64,000 nucleotides of DNA, taken from NCBI GenBank assembly GCA_028285755.1, contig JANQOQ010000006.1:682001-746000 (forward strand), given 5' to 3'. Positions within the stretch are counted from its first letter, which is position 1, and each line of letters starts with the position of its first letter. Below the pieces are notes generated by a model. That model ran no database searches. It saw only the letters and a program-made list of their open reading frames with translations, and was not told the DNA's origin. The translations under genes and the position numbers were made by a program. Source of the DNA: Puniceicoccaceae bacterium (lineage in GTDB: Bacteria > Verrucomicrobiota > Verrucomicrobiia > Opitutales > JAFGAQ01). Below are positions 35,746 through 44,811 of the stretch, in pieces.

Positions 35746-37536
35746 CTACTCCTGCTCCACTTTTTCTTTTGCATAAATGGTGACGGTGGCCTCTTTTCCT
35801 CCAAGGATTTCCTGAGCGCGTTTCATTGCCATCGCTGTAGAATACGTGGGGTTTTCGGGGTGCTCTTCGAAGATATTTTCTTCCCCGATCAGATCAACCA
35901 GGCCGGATTTTTTAATAACACGGTGTATCTTGGGCCTTACTCCACTCACCAGGAGTATGCGATCTTTCTCGTTCATATAGCGAACGAGTTCCTCGATGGC
36001 CAGGACACTCGTGGCATCGAGGATATGGGCGTTTTTCATACGCAGAACTACAATATGGAGGCACTCATCATCTGAGATTCGGCGGATCTGATCCCGAAAA
36101 AGCTCTGCCGAGCCAAAGAATAAATCCCCCTCTACATGCACGATGGAAACTTCCGGTATTCTGCGCTGTTTGGTTTTGATTTCGGCCAGATTGCCTTCAT
36201 CAGTAAAATCATATTCCACCAGTTCCGGAGCTGCGGCTTTCTTTAGGAAGAGTAAGATCGATGTACCTGCACCCAGATAAATCGCAATGTCCAGTGGAAA
36301 GACCAAGCCACCCATGAAGGTTACCCAAAACACAATCAAGTCCGAGCCGGTAGAATGGGTAACGATAAAGAGTTGGTGTTTATTGATTAGGGATACGCCA
36401 ATCGCGATGACCACTACAGCCAGTGAGGCCGTGGGCACGTAAACTATAAAGGGCCCAAAGAGATAACCACACAGCAGGATCATTAGTCCCGTAAAAAATA
36501 GCGAAAGAGGAGATTTTGCACCACTCTTCCAGTTTAGCATTGAGCGCGTGAGCGAACCCGATGCAGGCATGCCCGAACCGAATCCGCATGCAAAATTCGC
36601 CATGCCCATGTTAAACATCTCCTGGTTGGCCTGTAGCTTTTCCCCGGAACGGGCCGCGAGCGATTTGCCAATAGATATTCCCTCGAGGACACTCAGCAGT
36701 GCGATTGCAAGAGAGGTACCCAGCAGGAGGCGGATCATCTGCAGGTCAAATTGAGGCACTGAAAAGTTCCACTGTGCGATACTGAAACCTCCTAATAGCT
36801 TAACATCCAGCTGAAAGACGCTTTGGAGTCCAAAAATAATGGCCGAGGCCAAAACCAGCGTAAGCGCAACATTCGGCAGAAAACTCAAAAAGCGATTCAG
36901 GGGCAAGTAGATCGATATCGTGATCAAACTAACCAAAACTGCGTGCCAATGCACTGTATCAAGGTGAGTAATTGTCCTCCACAACAGCACGATGAACGTT
37001 GATCCCGGTGAGGAATCCCCAAAATCAATACCCAGGACATTTTTCAACTGGTTGGTAATAATGAGCAGAGCAGCGGCAGTTATGTAGCCGGTAATGACGG
37101 TCCTTGATATGAACTGGATGAACTGCGCAGCCTTAAACAAGGCACCCAGCATCAAAAATAAACCGCTCAGCAGCACAATGATGGGCAGCAATTGGATTTT
37201 CGCCTGTTCATCCGTGATTTGTATGGCGGCAAAGGCACTCAATAAGAGTACGGAAGTCGCATTTGTAGGCCCCAGAGAAATCAAGTGCGAGCGTGCAAAT
37301 ATACTCCCGGATAATGCCGCGATACAGGCGCCAAATATACCATACTGAATGGGTAAGCCCGCTATAAGCGCGTATGCCATACCCTGAGGGAAGGCCAATA
37401 AGGCCACGTTAATGGCTGCCAGAAAATCAGATTTTAGCGTGCTAACTCTGTAGGCACTCAGCGTATGCCTGAGTGGAAAAAAATCTAAATCAGTCTTTGC
37501 GAAATTCCCAATTTGCTTCCAAAGGCCTGAGCTCAT
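35746..37536 (-). CDS. SulP family anion transporter with STAS domain
   Basis: A 596-residue SLC26/SulP transporter with about twelve membrane segments (residues 25-430) and a C-terminal cytoplasmic STAS domain (about 450-560). Family signatures include AFPQGMAYALIAGLPIQYGI, SLGPTNATSVLL and the STAS segment EGDLFFGSAELFRDQIR. Substrates in the family include sulfate, bicarbonate and other anions; this one is not determined. It starts 3 bp after the stop of the cytochrome c gene and so appears to be the last gene of the respiratory operon. Confidence 0.92.
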   Translation of the reverse strand: MSSGLWKQIGNFAKTDLDFFPLRHTLSAYRVSTLKSDFLAAINVALLAFPQGMAYALIAGLPIQYGIFGACIAALSGSIFARSHLISLGPTNATSVLLLSAFAAIQITDEQAKIQLLPIIVLLSGLFLMLGALFKAAQFIQFISRTVITGYITAAALLIITNQLKNVLGIDFGDSSPGSTFIVLLWRTITHLDTVHWHAVLVSLITISIYLPLNRFLSFLPNVALTLVLASAIIFGLQSVFQLDVKLLGGFSIAQWNFSVPQFDLQMIRLLLGTSLAIALLSVLEGISIGKSLAARSGEKLQANQEMFNMGMANFACGFGSGMPASGSLTRSMLNWKSGAKSPLSLFFTGLMILLCGYLFGPFIVYVPTASLAVVVIAIGVSLINKHQLFIVTHSTGSDLIVFWVTFMGGLVFPLDIAIYLGAGTSILLFLKKAAAPELVEYDFTDEGNLAEIKTKQRRIPEVSIVHVEGDLFFGSAELFRDQIRRISDDECLHIVVLRMKNAHILDATSVLAIEELVRYMNEKDRILLVSGVRPKIHRVIKKSGLVDLIGEENIFEEHPENPTYSTAMAMKRAQEILGGKEATVTIYAKEKVEQE

Positions 37537-37539
37537 TGG

Positions 37540-38202
37540 TTATTGAGCAAAAAGCTCTTCAGCTGTCCACGGTTCAGCCCGACCTCCAAAGTCTGCTCTG
37601 ACGGAGGCCACCAGGCTTTCTTCCACAATGCCGTAATCATTTCCCCAGGACTGACGGATGTAAGAGAGCACTGCGGCCACTTCTTCATCGTCCAGGGTAG
37701 GTCCCAGGGCAGCCATAATCCCATTATAGGGGACTCCATTGACCTCGATAGGGCCAGCCAGCCCATTGATGACGATCTTCGAAAGTACTACTGGATCCAT
37801 ACCTACCCAGTCTGAACCGGCCAGGGGTGGAAACGCTCCCGGTACTCCTTGCCCCTCTGCCTGGTGACAGGCGACACAGGTATTATAAACACGGCGACCG
37901 TGGGCTATTGGATCATAAACGACCGGACCGGCAGGCTCGGCGGACTCGACGTAATTCGGATCATATACATCCCAGCGAAATTTTGCACTTTTGGTAGTAA
38001 TCTCTACCCCCGCCCAAAAACAAAGCGCCGCAATAATCGTAACCATGAACAGAGGCAATGGGGCAAAGCCTTCTGAGGGCTCTTCCTTTTCACGCTGCAG
38101 TTGATCATGCAGCTCCTGTAGGCTGTCATCTGTAGAGCTTGCCTGCTCAAATTTAAAATTCTCACCGAGTGAGTTAGGGTCTTTTTTATTATCCTCGCTC
38201 AT
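37540..38202 (-). CDS. Membrane-anchored monoheme cytochrome c, CcoP-like position
   Basis: A 220-residue protein with a hydrophilic N-terminus, one membrane helix (about residues 49-66) and a class-I cytochrome c domain with a single haem site CVACH (about residue 109) and a later Met region. It occupies the place of ccoP directly after ccoO, but CcoP has two haem sites and this has one. It could be the third oxidase subunit or a dedicated electron carrier between ACIII and the oxidase. It overlaps the ccoO stop by one base. Confidence 0.85.
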   Translation of the reverse strand: MSEDNKKDPNSLGENFKFEQASSTDDSLQELHDQLQREKEEPSEGFAPLPLFMVTIIAALCFWAGVEITTKSAKFRWDVYDPNYVESAEPAGPVVYDPIAHGRRVYNTCVACHQAEGQGVPGAFPPLAGSDWVGMDPVVLSKIVINGLAGPIEVNGVPYNGIMAALGPTLDDEEVAAVLSYIRQSWGNDYGIVEESLVASVRADFGGRAEPWTAEELFAQ

Positions 38203-38852
38203 TATTGGCTATTCTTCATTTCAGGCAGTTCGTAATCGATCTTGAGGGCCAGTAAATACTCAACGAGTGCGTCGGCGCGCTCGGTCGGTACGACTTCATA
38301 CCCTGCCGGGGGAGCAAATGCTGACGATGCAGGGACTTGAAGTGCATTGGGCGAAGGGGTATCTCCGATTTCCCTTACTTCAAATAAATACGGATAAGGA
38401 GGCATTATAGAGCCCTGGGATGTTGCCTGAGGATCATACAAGTGTAAATAATGCCATTCTTTGGAAGGGTTACGTGCACCGATATTTGCCAAATCCGGCC
38501 CGGTGCGCATGGTGCCCAGGAGCACTTTTTCCTGATAAATATAATCGCGCGCAACGGTCTGGCGATCACCCCAGCCTCGTTCAAAATCCGCACCGAAGCC
38601 TTTGGCACGCACTTGCTGCGTGTGACAATAGATGCATCCCTGGTCGACGTAGATATCCTTACCCGTGCGGGCGATGCCGGACAGTGGCTGAGGATTGAGC
38701 GTATCCCCTTCTATGGGGTTACCTTCTTCATCGAGCTCAGCCGTAGTAGGTTCGAGCCCGCCGAGGTTTAAGTGGCTACTGAGTACCAATCCCACCCAGG
38801 AAAACGCGAGTGTTGAAAAAATGACTAGAAATATGGTTGTTATGTTTTTCAT
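38202..38852 (-). CDS. ccoO: cbb3-type cytochrome c oxidase subunit II
   Basis: A 216-residue CcoO (FixO): an N-terminal membrane anchor (about residues 5-25) and a monoheme domain with CIYCHTQQVR (about residue 73) and RTGPDLANIG, both CcoO signatures, with SIMPPYPYLF supplying the axial Met. It passes electrons to CcoN. An unusually clear Shine-Dalgarno AAGGAA lies just upstream of the ATG, in the 12-base gap after ccoN. Confidence 0.94.
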   Translation of the reverse strand: MKNITTIFLVIFSTLAFSWVGLVLSSHLNLGGLEPTTAELDEEGNPIEGDTLNPQPLSGIARTGKDIYVDQGCIYCHTQQVRAKGFGADFERGWGDRQTVARDYIYQEKVLLGTMRTGPDLANIGARNPSKEWHYLHLYDPQATSQGSIMPPYPYLFEVREIGDTPSPNALQVPASSAFAPPAGYEVVPTERADALVEYLLALKIDYELPEMKNSQ

Positions 38853-38864
38853 TTCCCCAATTCC

Positions 38865-40319
38865 TTATGCATCGGATTCACGTTGTAGTAGAGTAGGCCC
38901 TTCATTGAGCGGTTGCGTTTTTCCAATCAACATCCAGAAGAAATGGATGAAAAAGGCGATGTGACCGATGGTGATGCAAACCCCGAAGATGGTCCGGGCG
39001 GTTAACCAGGGAACGGTATTTTGAACCACATCCAGGAACGCGATTTCCGGATTGTTCATTTGGATGCCCTGTATCCAGCCTCCGATGGTCAGGGCTACGA
39101 CGTAGCCGGTAATGCCCAATGCGGTCGTCCAAAAGTGGATGTAGATCAAATTGGCGGATGGCCACTCCTTGTGAAGCAGGCGCGGCATCATAAAGTAAAT
39201 GCTACCAAACATGATCATTGTGAAAAATGCATACACCCCATGGTGAGCGTGGCCCACCGTAAAGTGGGTGAAGTGGGTCACTTCATTGACTTCGCGCAAT
39301 GCCATTGCAGAGCCGATCAGACTCGTGAGTGTGTAGGAAATGGCTCCAAATACCACAAATCGTAATGTAGGGCTTCGCCACACTGCAGAGGCATTGCCCA
39401 CGGCTGTCATGTGGTGATTGATTCCCGTAACGATTACGGGGATGGTCATCATCACACTGGCAACAGAACCCGCTGTCTGCAACCAGATGGGAATCGGCCC
39501 GCCGATCAGGTGGTGAATACCCGCCCAGTTATAGAAAAGCGCAAGCGTCCAAAATCCCATCAGGGAAAGATAATAACTATAAATGGGTTTACCGATAACT
39601 TTCGGTATCATGTAGTAGGCGGCAGCCAGCCCGATCGGAGTTAACCAGAGCCCCAAAACATTGTGGGCAAACCACCAGTTGGTAATCGGCTGCACTACCC
39701 CGCGAGCCGGTACCATGAGGATCATGACCAGGGCTATCACATAGAGCCACGGGAACCAGAAGGTACCACCCAGCACATACCATTGAGATACGTAAACGTG
39801 CCCGGTCTGCCTATGGACAAATGCTACCACGCTCCAGACACCGATCATAATATAGGCCAGCGCAAGTATGGGCGTAACAGCCACGGGCATTTCCAGCCAT
39901 TCGACTGAAGTAAGCCCACCCGTTAAAATACCAAATACACCGATCGTGACTCCGATATTCCATACAATGCCCGCAATCAATAACAGACCGCCATGGCGGA
40001 CCGCTGATTTACAAAGACGCGCCATAATCCAGAGGGCGACGGCAAATGCAGCATTATTTGCCCAACCAAATATCATTGCATTAAGATGGGCAGAACGAGA
40101 ACGACCAAAAGTAAAAAACTCGAGAGAGGCCAAAAAGTTGGGATTGTGCAATTTGATCGATGCGATCAAGGCAAATATGGTGCCAATCATTAGCCAGACC
40201 ACCGATGACGCGACAAAGAAGATTCCCGCCCATTTCATCGACTGGTCAATCTTACTTAAGGTTACACGTTCGGTAACTCCTTCAGATTTATTGAGTTCAG
40301 TATCTGCTGTAGTATCCAT
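38865..40319 (-). CDS. ccoN: cbb3-type cytochrome c oxidase subunit I
   Basis: A 484-residue CcoN, the catalytic haem-copper subunit with about twelve membrane helices. Conserved His-containing segments are visible: HLNAMIFGWANNAAFA (low-spin haem ligand), YNWAGIHHLIGG and TGINHH (copper-B region), and HFTVGHAHHGVYAF (haem b/b3 ligands). It reduces O2 to water with proton pumping and is typical of high-affinity, microaerobic respiration. It lies directly after ccoS and belongs to the ACIII operon. Confidence 0.95.
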   Translation of the reverse strand: MDTTADTELNKSEGVTERVTLSKIDQSMKWAGIFFVASSVVWLMIGTIFALIASIKLHNPNFLASLEFFTFGRSRSAHLNAMIFGWANNAAFAVALWIMARLCKSAVRHGGLLLIAGIVWNIGVTIGVFGILTGGLTSVEWLEMPVAVTPILALAYIMIGVWSVVAFVHRQTGHVYVSQWYVLGGTFWFPWLYVIALVMILMVPARGVVQPITNWWFAHNVLGLWLTPIGLAAAYYMIPKVIGKPIYSYYLSLMGFWTLALFYNWAGIHHLIGGPIPIWLQTAGSVASVMMTIPVIVTGINHHMTAVGNASAVWRSPTLRFVVFGAISYTLTSLIGSAMALREVNEVTHFTHFTVGHAHHGVYAFFTMIMFGSIYFMMPRLLHKEWPSANLIYIHFWTTALGITGYVVALTIGGWIQGIQMNNPEIAFLDVVQNTVPWLTARTIFGVCITIGHIAFFIHFFWMLIGKTQPLNEGPTLLQRESDA

Positions 40320-40321
40320 TA

Positions 40322-40537
40322 CTAGGAATGATTCTTTTGCTTTTTGGGTTTGGATTGGGGAAATGCATCCATCTCTACGCCTTCGGGTTCATCCTCATCG
40401 AACACGACCCGGGCGCCTTTTTCTATGGACTCAAATTGTCCATTTTTCGCCGCCCAATACAATGCAATTATTGCGGACAGGAAAAAGAGAAAACCCGCAA
40501 TAATGAGGAGAGTGATAATGATGTCCCAGCTTTCCAC
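40322..40537 (-). CDS. ccoS: cbb3 oxidase assembly protein CcoS-like
   Basis: A 71-residue protein with one membrane helix and the CcoS signature ALYWAAKNGQFESIEKGARV, followed by an acidic stretch (FDEDEPEG). CcoS is needed for cofactor insertion into the cbb3 oxidase. In most bacteria it sits in a ccoGHIS cluster; here it is directly upstream of ccoN, with no ccoG, ccoH or ccoI in the window. Overlaps the 94-residue gene by one base. Confidence 0.82.
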   Translation of the reverse strand: MESWDIIITLLIIAGFLFFLSAIIALYWAAKNGQFESIEKGARVVFDEDEPEGVEMDAFPQSKPKKQKNHS

Positions 40538-40821
40538 TATTTACTATATTCCTGCACAGTCATTTCCATGGCCTTTTCCACAGGAATGCGAACCTGCCCT
40601 TTTTCCATGTCCATAACTTTATATTCCATCACCATTTGCATGGCTTCCGATTTCATTTCCCGCAGCTGTGCTTCAGCATCCTCTTTAGCCTGTGCACCGA
40701 TCGGGGGTTGCTGGTTGGGTATGTAAGCCACCCATAATACCAAAGCAAATAGTAGCATGAACAGCGCAGATGTAACTACTGTGCCTATCAACTTAAAATC
40801 GACTCCGTTTTCTTTACTCAT
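40537..40821 (-). CDS. Small membrane protein of the ACIII-cbb3 operon
   Basis: A 94-residue protein with one membrane helix (about residues 11-32) and a hydrophilic, probably helical tail rich in Glu, Lys and Met (EDAEAQLREMKSEAM). It is not recognised. It overlaps actF by 8 bp and ccoS by 1 bp, so it is translated with both complexes. A linker or accessory subunit of an ACIII-oxidase supercomplex is a reasonable inference. Confidence 0.75.
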   Translation of the reverse strand: MSKENGVDFKLIGTVVTSALFMLLFALVLWVAYIPNQQPPIGAQAKEDAEAQLREMKSEAMQMVMEYKVMDMEKGQVRIPVEKAMEMTVQEYSK

Positions 40822-42115
40822 GATGATGAATAGAATCTAAAATTCGGGGATCCTTAATGGGGATGGGTTTGGTCTTTTTCGAGCTGTTGATAAACGCCCA
40901 GACTACGATACCGCCTATACCTATTAAGGCAGCGATGTCCCAGATTTGAATGGTGAAGGGCACCACATCGTAAGTACCATCCGCCTTTTGCGAACCCTTT
41001 GCCGGAAGGATATTGTAGTAGATATCCAATAGGTGGAACAGCAGTATCCATACGCTGACGCCCACCAGCTTGGGAATAGAAATCTTTGTAGAATAAAACA
41101 ACAGGAACAGGAAGGGCACAAAAAAGTGCAGGAAGATGAGCGACATGGATACATACCACCAATCATTGTAGCTGCCGTCCTTTCCAAATAGGCGAATGCT
41201 GTACCAGAAGGTTTCCTCAGGGATGCTCGCCTGATAGATCAGGAACATTTGAGAGAAGCTGATGTATGCCCAGAAGACGGTGAATGCGAGGGACAAACAA
41301 CCCAGGTCGTAACGGTGTGCCTGGTTATAAATGCCTTTCAAATAGCCTCGCGATGCCAGAAAGAAACAAAGAATAATCGTAAATGCGAAGGTTGCACGCA
41401 TCGCTGCTGCAAAGAACCATACACCATACATGGTAGAGAACCAGTGGAACTCCAGGCTCATAAACCAGTCAAACGCTGCAAAAGATGCACACAGTCCTAC
41501 GAGGATAATCCCTACCCCAGAGGTATAGCGGGCCTTAACGTAGCGGGAGGGATCCCCGTCCTTATCCATACCAAATGAAAGGCGGCGAAGGATGGTAGCA
41601 AAGGCAATAAACACACCGAAGTAAAAGTAGGTGCGGGTGGTCATGAATGGCATATTCAGCCAGGGTTCCTTCCATAGGAAAATCGGATCTTCCCCCACGG
41701 TAATCCCGGACGATAGCACGTATTCGGGATTCATCCACTTCCAAAGTATACCCGGATTCCCCATTACCCATGGGGCAAGGATCAAGGGTGTAAAGATTAG
41801 AGCCATCCAGGGAAGCGCTGATAGTAAATGCTCGAGCTGGCGGCGAATGATAATCGACCACCCCGCATCAAAGGCGTAGGAGATCATGATAAACATGAGA
41901 GCGCCGACCAGAATGGAAATCCAAAAGGCAAAGCCGATCAGGTAACCGGTCCACGCTCGGGAGGTGCCTTCCTCTCCATAACCCAGCACAAGACCCAGTA
42001 TGGCAACACCCAAGCCAACCAATCCAACGATCAGGCTGATCATGGACCAGTTTTTCTCGGTCTTTCCTTCGCTGGAGAGCGCTGCTGTATTTACTGCTTC
42101 TGCACTGCTACTCAT
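40814..42115 (-). CDS. actF: Alternative complex III subunit ActF
   Basis: A 433-residue, roughly ten-helix membrane protein related to the NrfD-like ActC; ActF is the second large membrane subunit of ACIII. Segments such as FDWFMSLEFHWFSTMYGVWF and LFAFSQMFLIY-type helices are characteristic. It contributes to the quinol-side membrane domain. Overlaps actE by 4 bp. Confidence 0.9.
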   Translation of the reverse strand: MSSSAEAVNTAALSSEGKTEKNWSMISLIVGLVGLGVAILGLVLGYGEEGTSRAWTGYLIGFAFWISILVGALMFIMISYAFDAGWSIIIRRQLEHLLSALPWMALIFTPLILAPWVMGNPGILWKWMNPEYVLSSGITVGEDPIFLWKEPWLNMPFMTTRTYFYFGVFIAFATILRRLSFGMDKDGDPSRYVKARYTSGVGIILVGLCASFAAFDWFMSLEFHWFSTMYGVWFFAAAMRATFAFTIILCFFLASRGYLKGIYNQAHRYDLGCLSLAFTVFWAYISFSQMFLIYQASIPEETFWYSIRLFGKDGSYNDWWYVSMSLIFLHFFVPFLFLLFYSTKISIPKLVGVSVWILLFHLLDIYYNILPAKGSQKADGTYDVVPFTIQIWDIAALIGIGGIVVWAFINSSKKTKPIPIKDPRILDSIHHHE

Positions 42116-42768
42116 ATTCCAAGCTCCCTTTTCATACCGTCAGGTACATCTTCCATGGTTCCTTGATTTGCACGTTGGAGTGCCCTTACGTAGAGCACAA
42201 CTGCCCAGCGTTCTTCCGGACTCAATTTGTCGCCGTAGGCACCCATCAGGTTCTTACCGTAAGCGATCGTATTGTAAATTTCGCCATGCGGCTGATCTAT
42301 AAAGTTCTGAAGTAATAGGTTCGCAGCCGGCAGACCCTTGCTGGTCACGACGCTTTGCCCATTACCGGCAAGTCCATGGCAGACTGCACAAAAAATATCA
42401 TACTTCACTTTCCCCATTTCAATCACATCCCGGGTCACATCGATGGGGAAATCGGTCGCCCATTCACCGGCAGCATCTCTACCGGTCTGCAATTCTACAT
42501 TCAAAAGATCTTCGGCTGAATAATCCTCAGAAAAAACAACTGCGAGCTCCAGTTCGTTTCCGCGCGGGATCGTATTAATCACGGGCAAGCGGTCATCCAT
42601 TTTATTATCGTAAAACGGATTTTCGCCCTGGGGATGGAATTTTGACTGCCGGTCCATATCAGGAAAAAGGTAGAGCGGCTCCTTGCGGGTCTTATCACCG
42701 CGAAAGCCCAAAATCGAGACCGTCGCTATGATGATAAGCACATAAACTATTAAAATTGTTCTAATCAT
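42112..42768 (-). CDS. actE: Alternative complex III cytochrome c subunit ActE
   Basis: A 218-residue monoheme cytochrome c with an N-terminal membrane segment or signal anchor (about residues 4-22). The haem site is FCAVCHGLAGNGQ (about residue 133). LMGAYGDKLSPEERWAVVLY matches the C-terminal part of the family. It accepts electrons within ACIII and is the likely exit to the oxidase. It has a 4-bp overlap with actF and an 11-bp gap to actD. Confidence 0.92.
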   Translation of the reverse strand: MIRTILIVYVLIIIATVSILGFRGDKTRKEPLYLFPDMDRQSKFHPQGENPFYDNKMDDRLPVINTIPRGNELELAVVFSEDYSAEDLLNVELQTGRDAAGEWATDFPIDVTRDVIEMGKVKYDIFCAVCHGLAGNGQSVVTSKGLPAANLLLQNFIDQPHGEIYNTIAYGKNLMGAYGDKLSPEERWAVVLYVRALQRANQGTMEDVPDGMKRELGI

Positions 42769-42779
42769 GAATCTAACAG

Positions 42780-43322
42780 CTAGTCTTTCTCAGGGGCATC
42801 GATGAGGGTTACCTCAGTGCCGCCTATTTCCTCCAGAAATGTTTTGGTTTTGCCTTCATCGAATTCAGGGTCGCTGGTTTCGATGACAATCATAAATTTA
42901 TCGTCCGAGCTTTTGCCAAAATCCTTGTATTCGAATACAGGGTGATTGTGGCGCGGTAGATTGTTCATAATGAACATACCGAAGAATGTGCCAAATGCTG
43001 CGCACAGGATCGTAAGCTCGTAAAAAATGGGAAATGGGAAGATAGGCCCGAAAATCGGCTTACCGCCAATGATAAGCGGATAGTCAAAATTCATGAATGC
43101 CACAATCGCCATACCAATTGCAAATCCGCTGATTCCGCCTATCAATGAGAAGCCACCGAGAAATGAGCGCTTCTCACCCATGGCATACTCGATGCCATGC
43201 ACGGGAAACGGAGTATATATATCAAATTTTGTGTAGCCCGCTTCATTGACCTTCTTCGCAGCCTTATAGATGGCGGGCGAGGTATCAAACGTGGCAATTA
43301 ATCCGTATGATTCGTTACTCAT
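42780..43322 (-). CDS. actD: Alternative complex III subunit ActD (DUF3341)
   Basis: A 180-residue protein with the DUF3341 pattern: N-terminal [30 protein letters not shown], two membrane helices (about residues 57-80 and 98-118) and a C-terminal ferredoxin-like tail ([13 protein letters not shown]). This is the standard ActD subunit between ActC and ActE. Overlaps actC by 4 bp. Confidence 0.93.
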   Translation of the reverse strand: MSNESYGLIATFDTSPAIYKAAKKVNEAGYTKFDIYTPFPVHGIEYAMGEKRSFLGGFSLIGGISGFAIGMAIVAFMNFDYPLIIGGKPIFGPIFPFPIFYELTILCAAFGTFFGMFIMNNLPRHNHPVFEYKDFGKSSDDKFMIVIETSDPEFDEGKTKTFLEEIGGTEVTLIDAPEKD

Positions 43323-44782
43323 TTGTCTTCGGCAGGCTGAGGATTCGCGTTTTGTGGATGATCTTCATTATGAGGATCCGCCTGAGGTAGTGACAGTGCC
43401 TTGATCTCCGCAATGGCGATCATCGGCAGGAACCTCAGGAACAACAAAAATAAAAAAGTAAATAGACCAAACGTGCCTATGTAGGTGTAAATATCCACGA
43501 GTGTCGGTGAGTAGTAACCCCAACTGGATGGCAAAAAGTCGTTGGCCAGTGAAGTGACAGTAATCACGAACCGCTCAAACCACATGCCCACATTTACAAA
43601 GAGGGAAATGACCCAAACCAGTGTCGTATTATTGCGAATACCGTTGAACCAGAAGAGCTGCGGGGATATCACGTTACACGCGATCATAATCCAGTAGGCC
43701 CACCAATATTGGCCGAAGGCTCGATTCACAAACGCAAACGCCTCGTAAGAGTTCGCACCATACCAGGCGATGAAGAACTCCATCGCATACGCATAGCCCA
43801 CCATGCTACCGGTCGCCAGGGTGATCTTACACATACAATCGATGTGGTATTGGGTAATGATATCCTGCAACTTGAAGATGGATCGCAACGGGATCATCAG
43901 CGTGAGCACCATACCGAATCCTGAAAAGATCGCACCCGCTACGAAGTAAGGGGGAAAGATAGTAGTATGCCATCCAGGCAAAATAGACGCCGCAAAGTCA
44001 AAGGATACGATGGTATGCACCGAAAGTACGAGCGGTGTGGAAAGACCCGCCAGAACAAGGTAAGCCATTTCGTAGTTTTTCCAGTGCTTGACCGAATTGC
44101 GCCAGCCCATTGCGAGCACGCCGTAGAAGTACTTTCGCCATGTCTCCTTGGCACGGTCTCTCAGTAGACCGAGATCGGGAACCATGCCCATATACCAGAA
44201 TAGCAGAGATACGGTAAAATAAGTGGATACCGCGAATACGTCCCACTCCAGCGGGCTGCGGAAGTTGGGCCATATCCAGTTGGCATTGGGTAATGGGAAT
44301 AACCACCAGGCAAACCAAACCCGACCGACGTGGAAAAGAGGGAATATCCCTGCACAGACCACCGCAAAAATGGTCATCGCCTCAGCCGTCCGGTTTACTG
44401 CCGTTCGCCAGCGTTGTTTCAATAGGCATAGAATCGCTGAAATCAACGTACCGGCGTGGCCAATACCAATCCAGAATACGAAATTCACAATCGCCCAACC
44501 CCAGTTCACAGGGTTTGCAAGTCCCCAGACACCCACTCCGGTGGATACCAGGTATACCAGTCCGAACAAAGTATAGAGCGCGACAAACCCGGATATACCC
44601 GTAGCAAGCCACCACCACATCGGTGTCTTTTGCTCGACGATGCCGCAGATTTTTTCACTTACCCAATGGTAACTTCGATTGTTTTCGACCATTGCCCGCC
44701 GCGGGATTGAGACCGGCTTGGCTTCTTCTATGAGAGCCTGGGCCTCTGCGGGGATATCAGCAGATGTTGCTTGGTGAGCCAT
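43319..44782 (-). CDS. actC: Alternative complex III quinol-binding subunit ActC
   Basis: A 487-residue NrfD/PsrC-type membrane protein with about ten helices. Visible features are [20 protein letters not shown] near the first helix, [16 protein letters not shown] and the [20 protein letters not shown] segment characteristic of ACIII. It binds menaquinol or ubiquinol and passes electrons to the iron-sulfur subunit ActB. Separated from actB by 29 bp. Confidence 0.94.
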   Translation of the reverse strand: MAHQATSADIPAEAQALIEEAKPVSIPRRAMVENNRSYHWVSEKICGIVEQKTPMWWWLATGISGFVALYTLFGLVYLVSTGVGVWGLANPVNWGWAIVNFVFWIGIGHAGTLISAILCLLKQRWRTAVNRTAEAMTIFAVVCAGIFPLFHVGRVWFAWWLFPLPNANWIWPNFRSPLEWDVFAVSTYFTVSLLFWYMGMVPDLGLLRDRAKETWRKYFYGVLAMGWRNSVKHWKNYEMAYLVLAGLSTPLVLSVHTIVSFDFAASILPGWHTTIFPPYFVAGAIFSGFGMVLTLMIPLRSIFKLQDIITQYHIDCMCKITLATGSMVGYAYAMEFFIAWYGANSYEAFAFVNRAFGQYWWAYWIMIACNVISPQLFWFNGIRNNTTLVWVISLFVNVGMWFERFVITVTSLANDFLPSSWGYYSPTLVDIYTYIGTFGLFTFLFLLFLRFLPMIAIAEIKALSLPQADPHNEDHPQNANPQPAEDK

Positions 44783-44811
44783 AATGTAAAATCAATGAAA
44801 GTCAGTTGGGT

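Noticed and set aside
39868..40503. A 211-codon open frame antisense to ccoN and ccoS
   Set aside because: Both sense genes have clear family motifs; the antisense frame has none.
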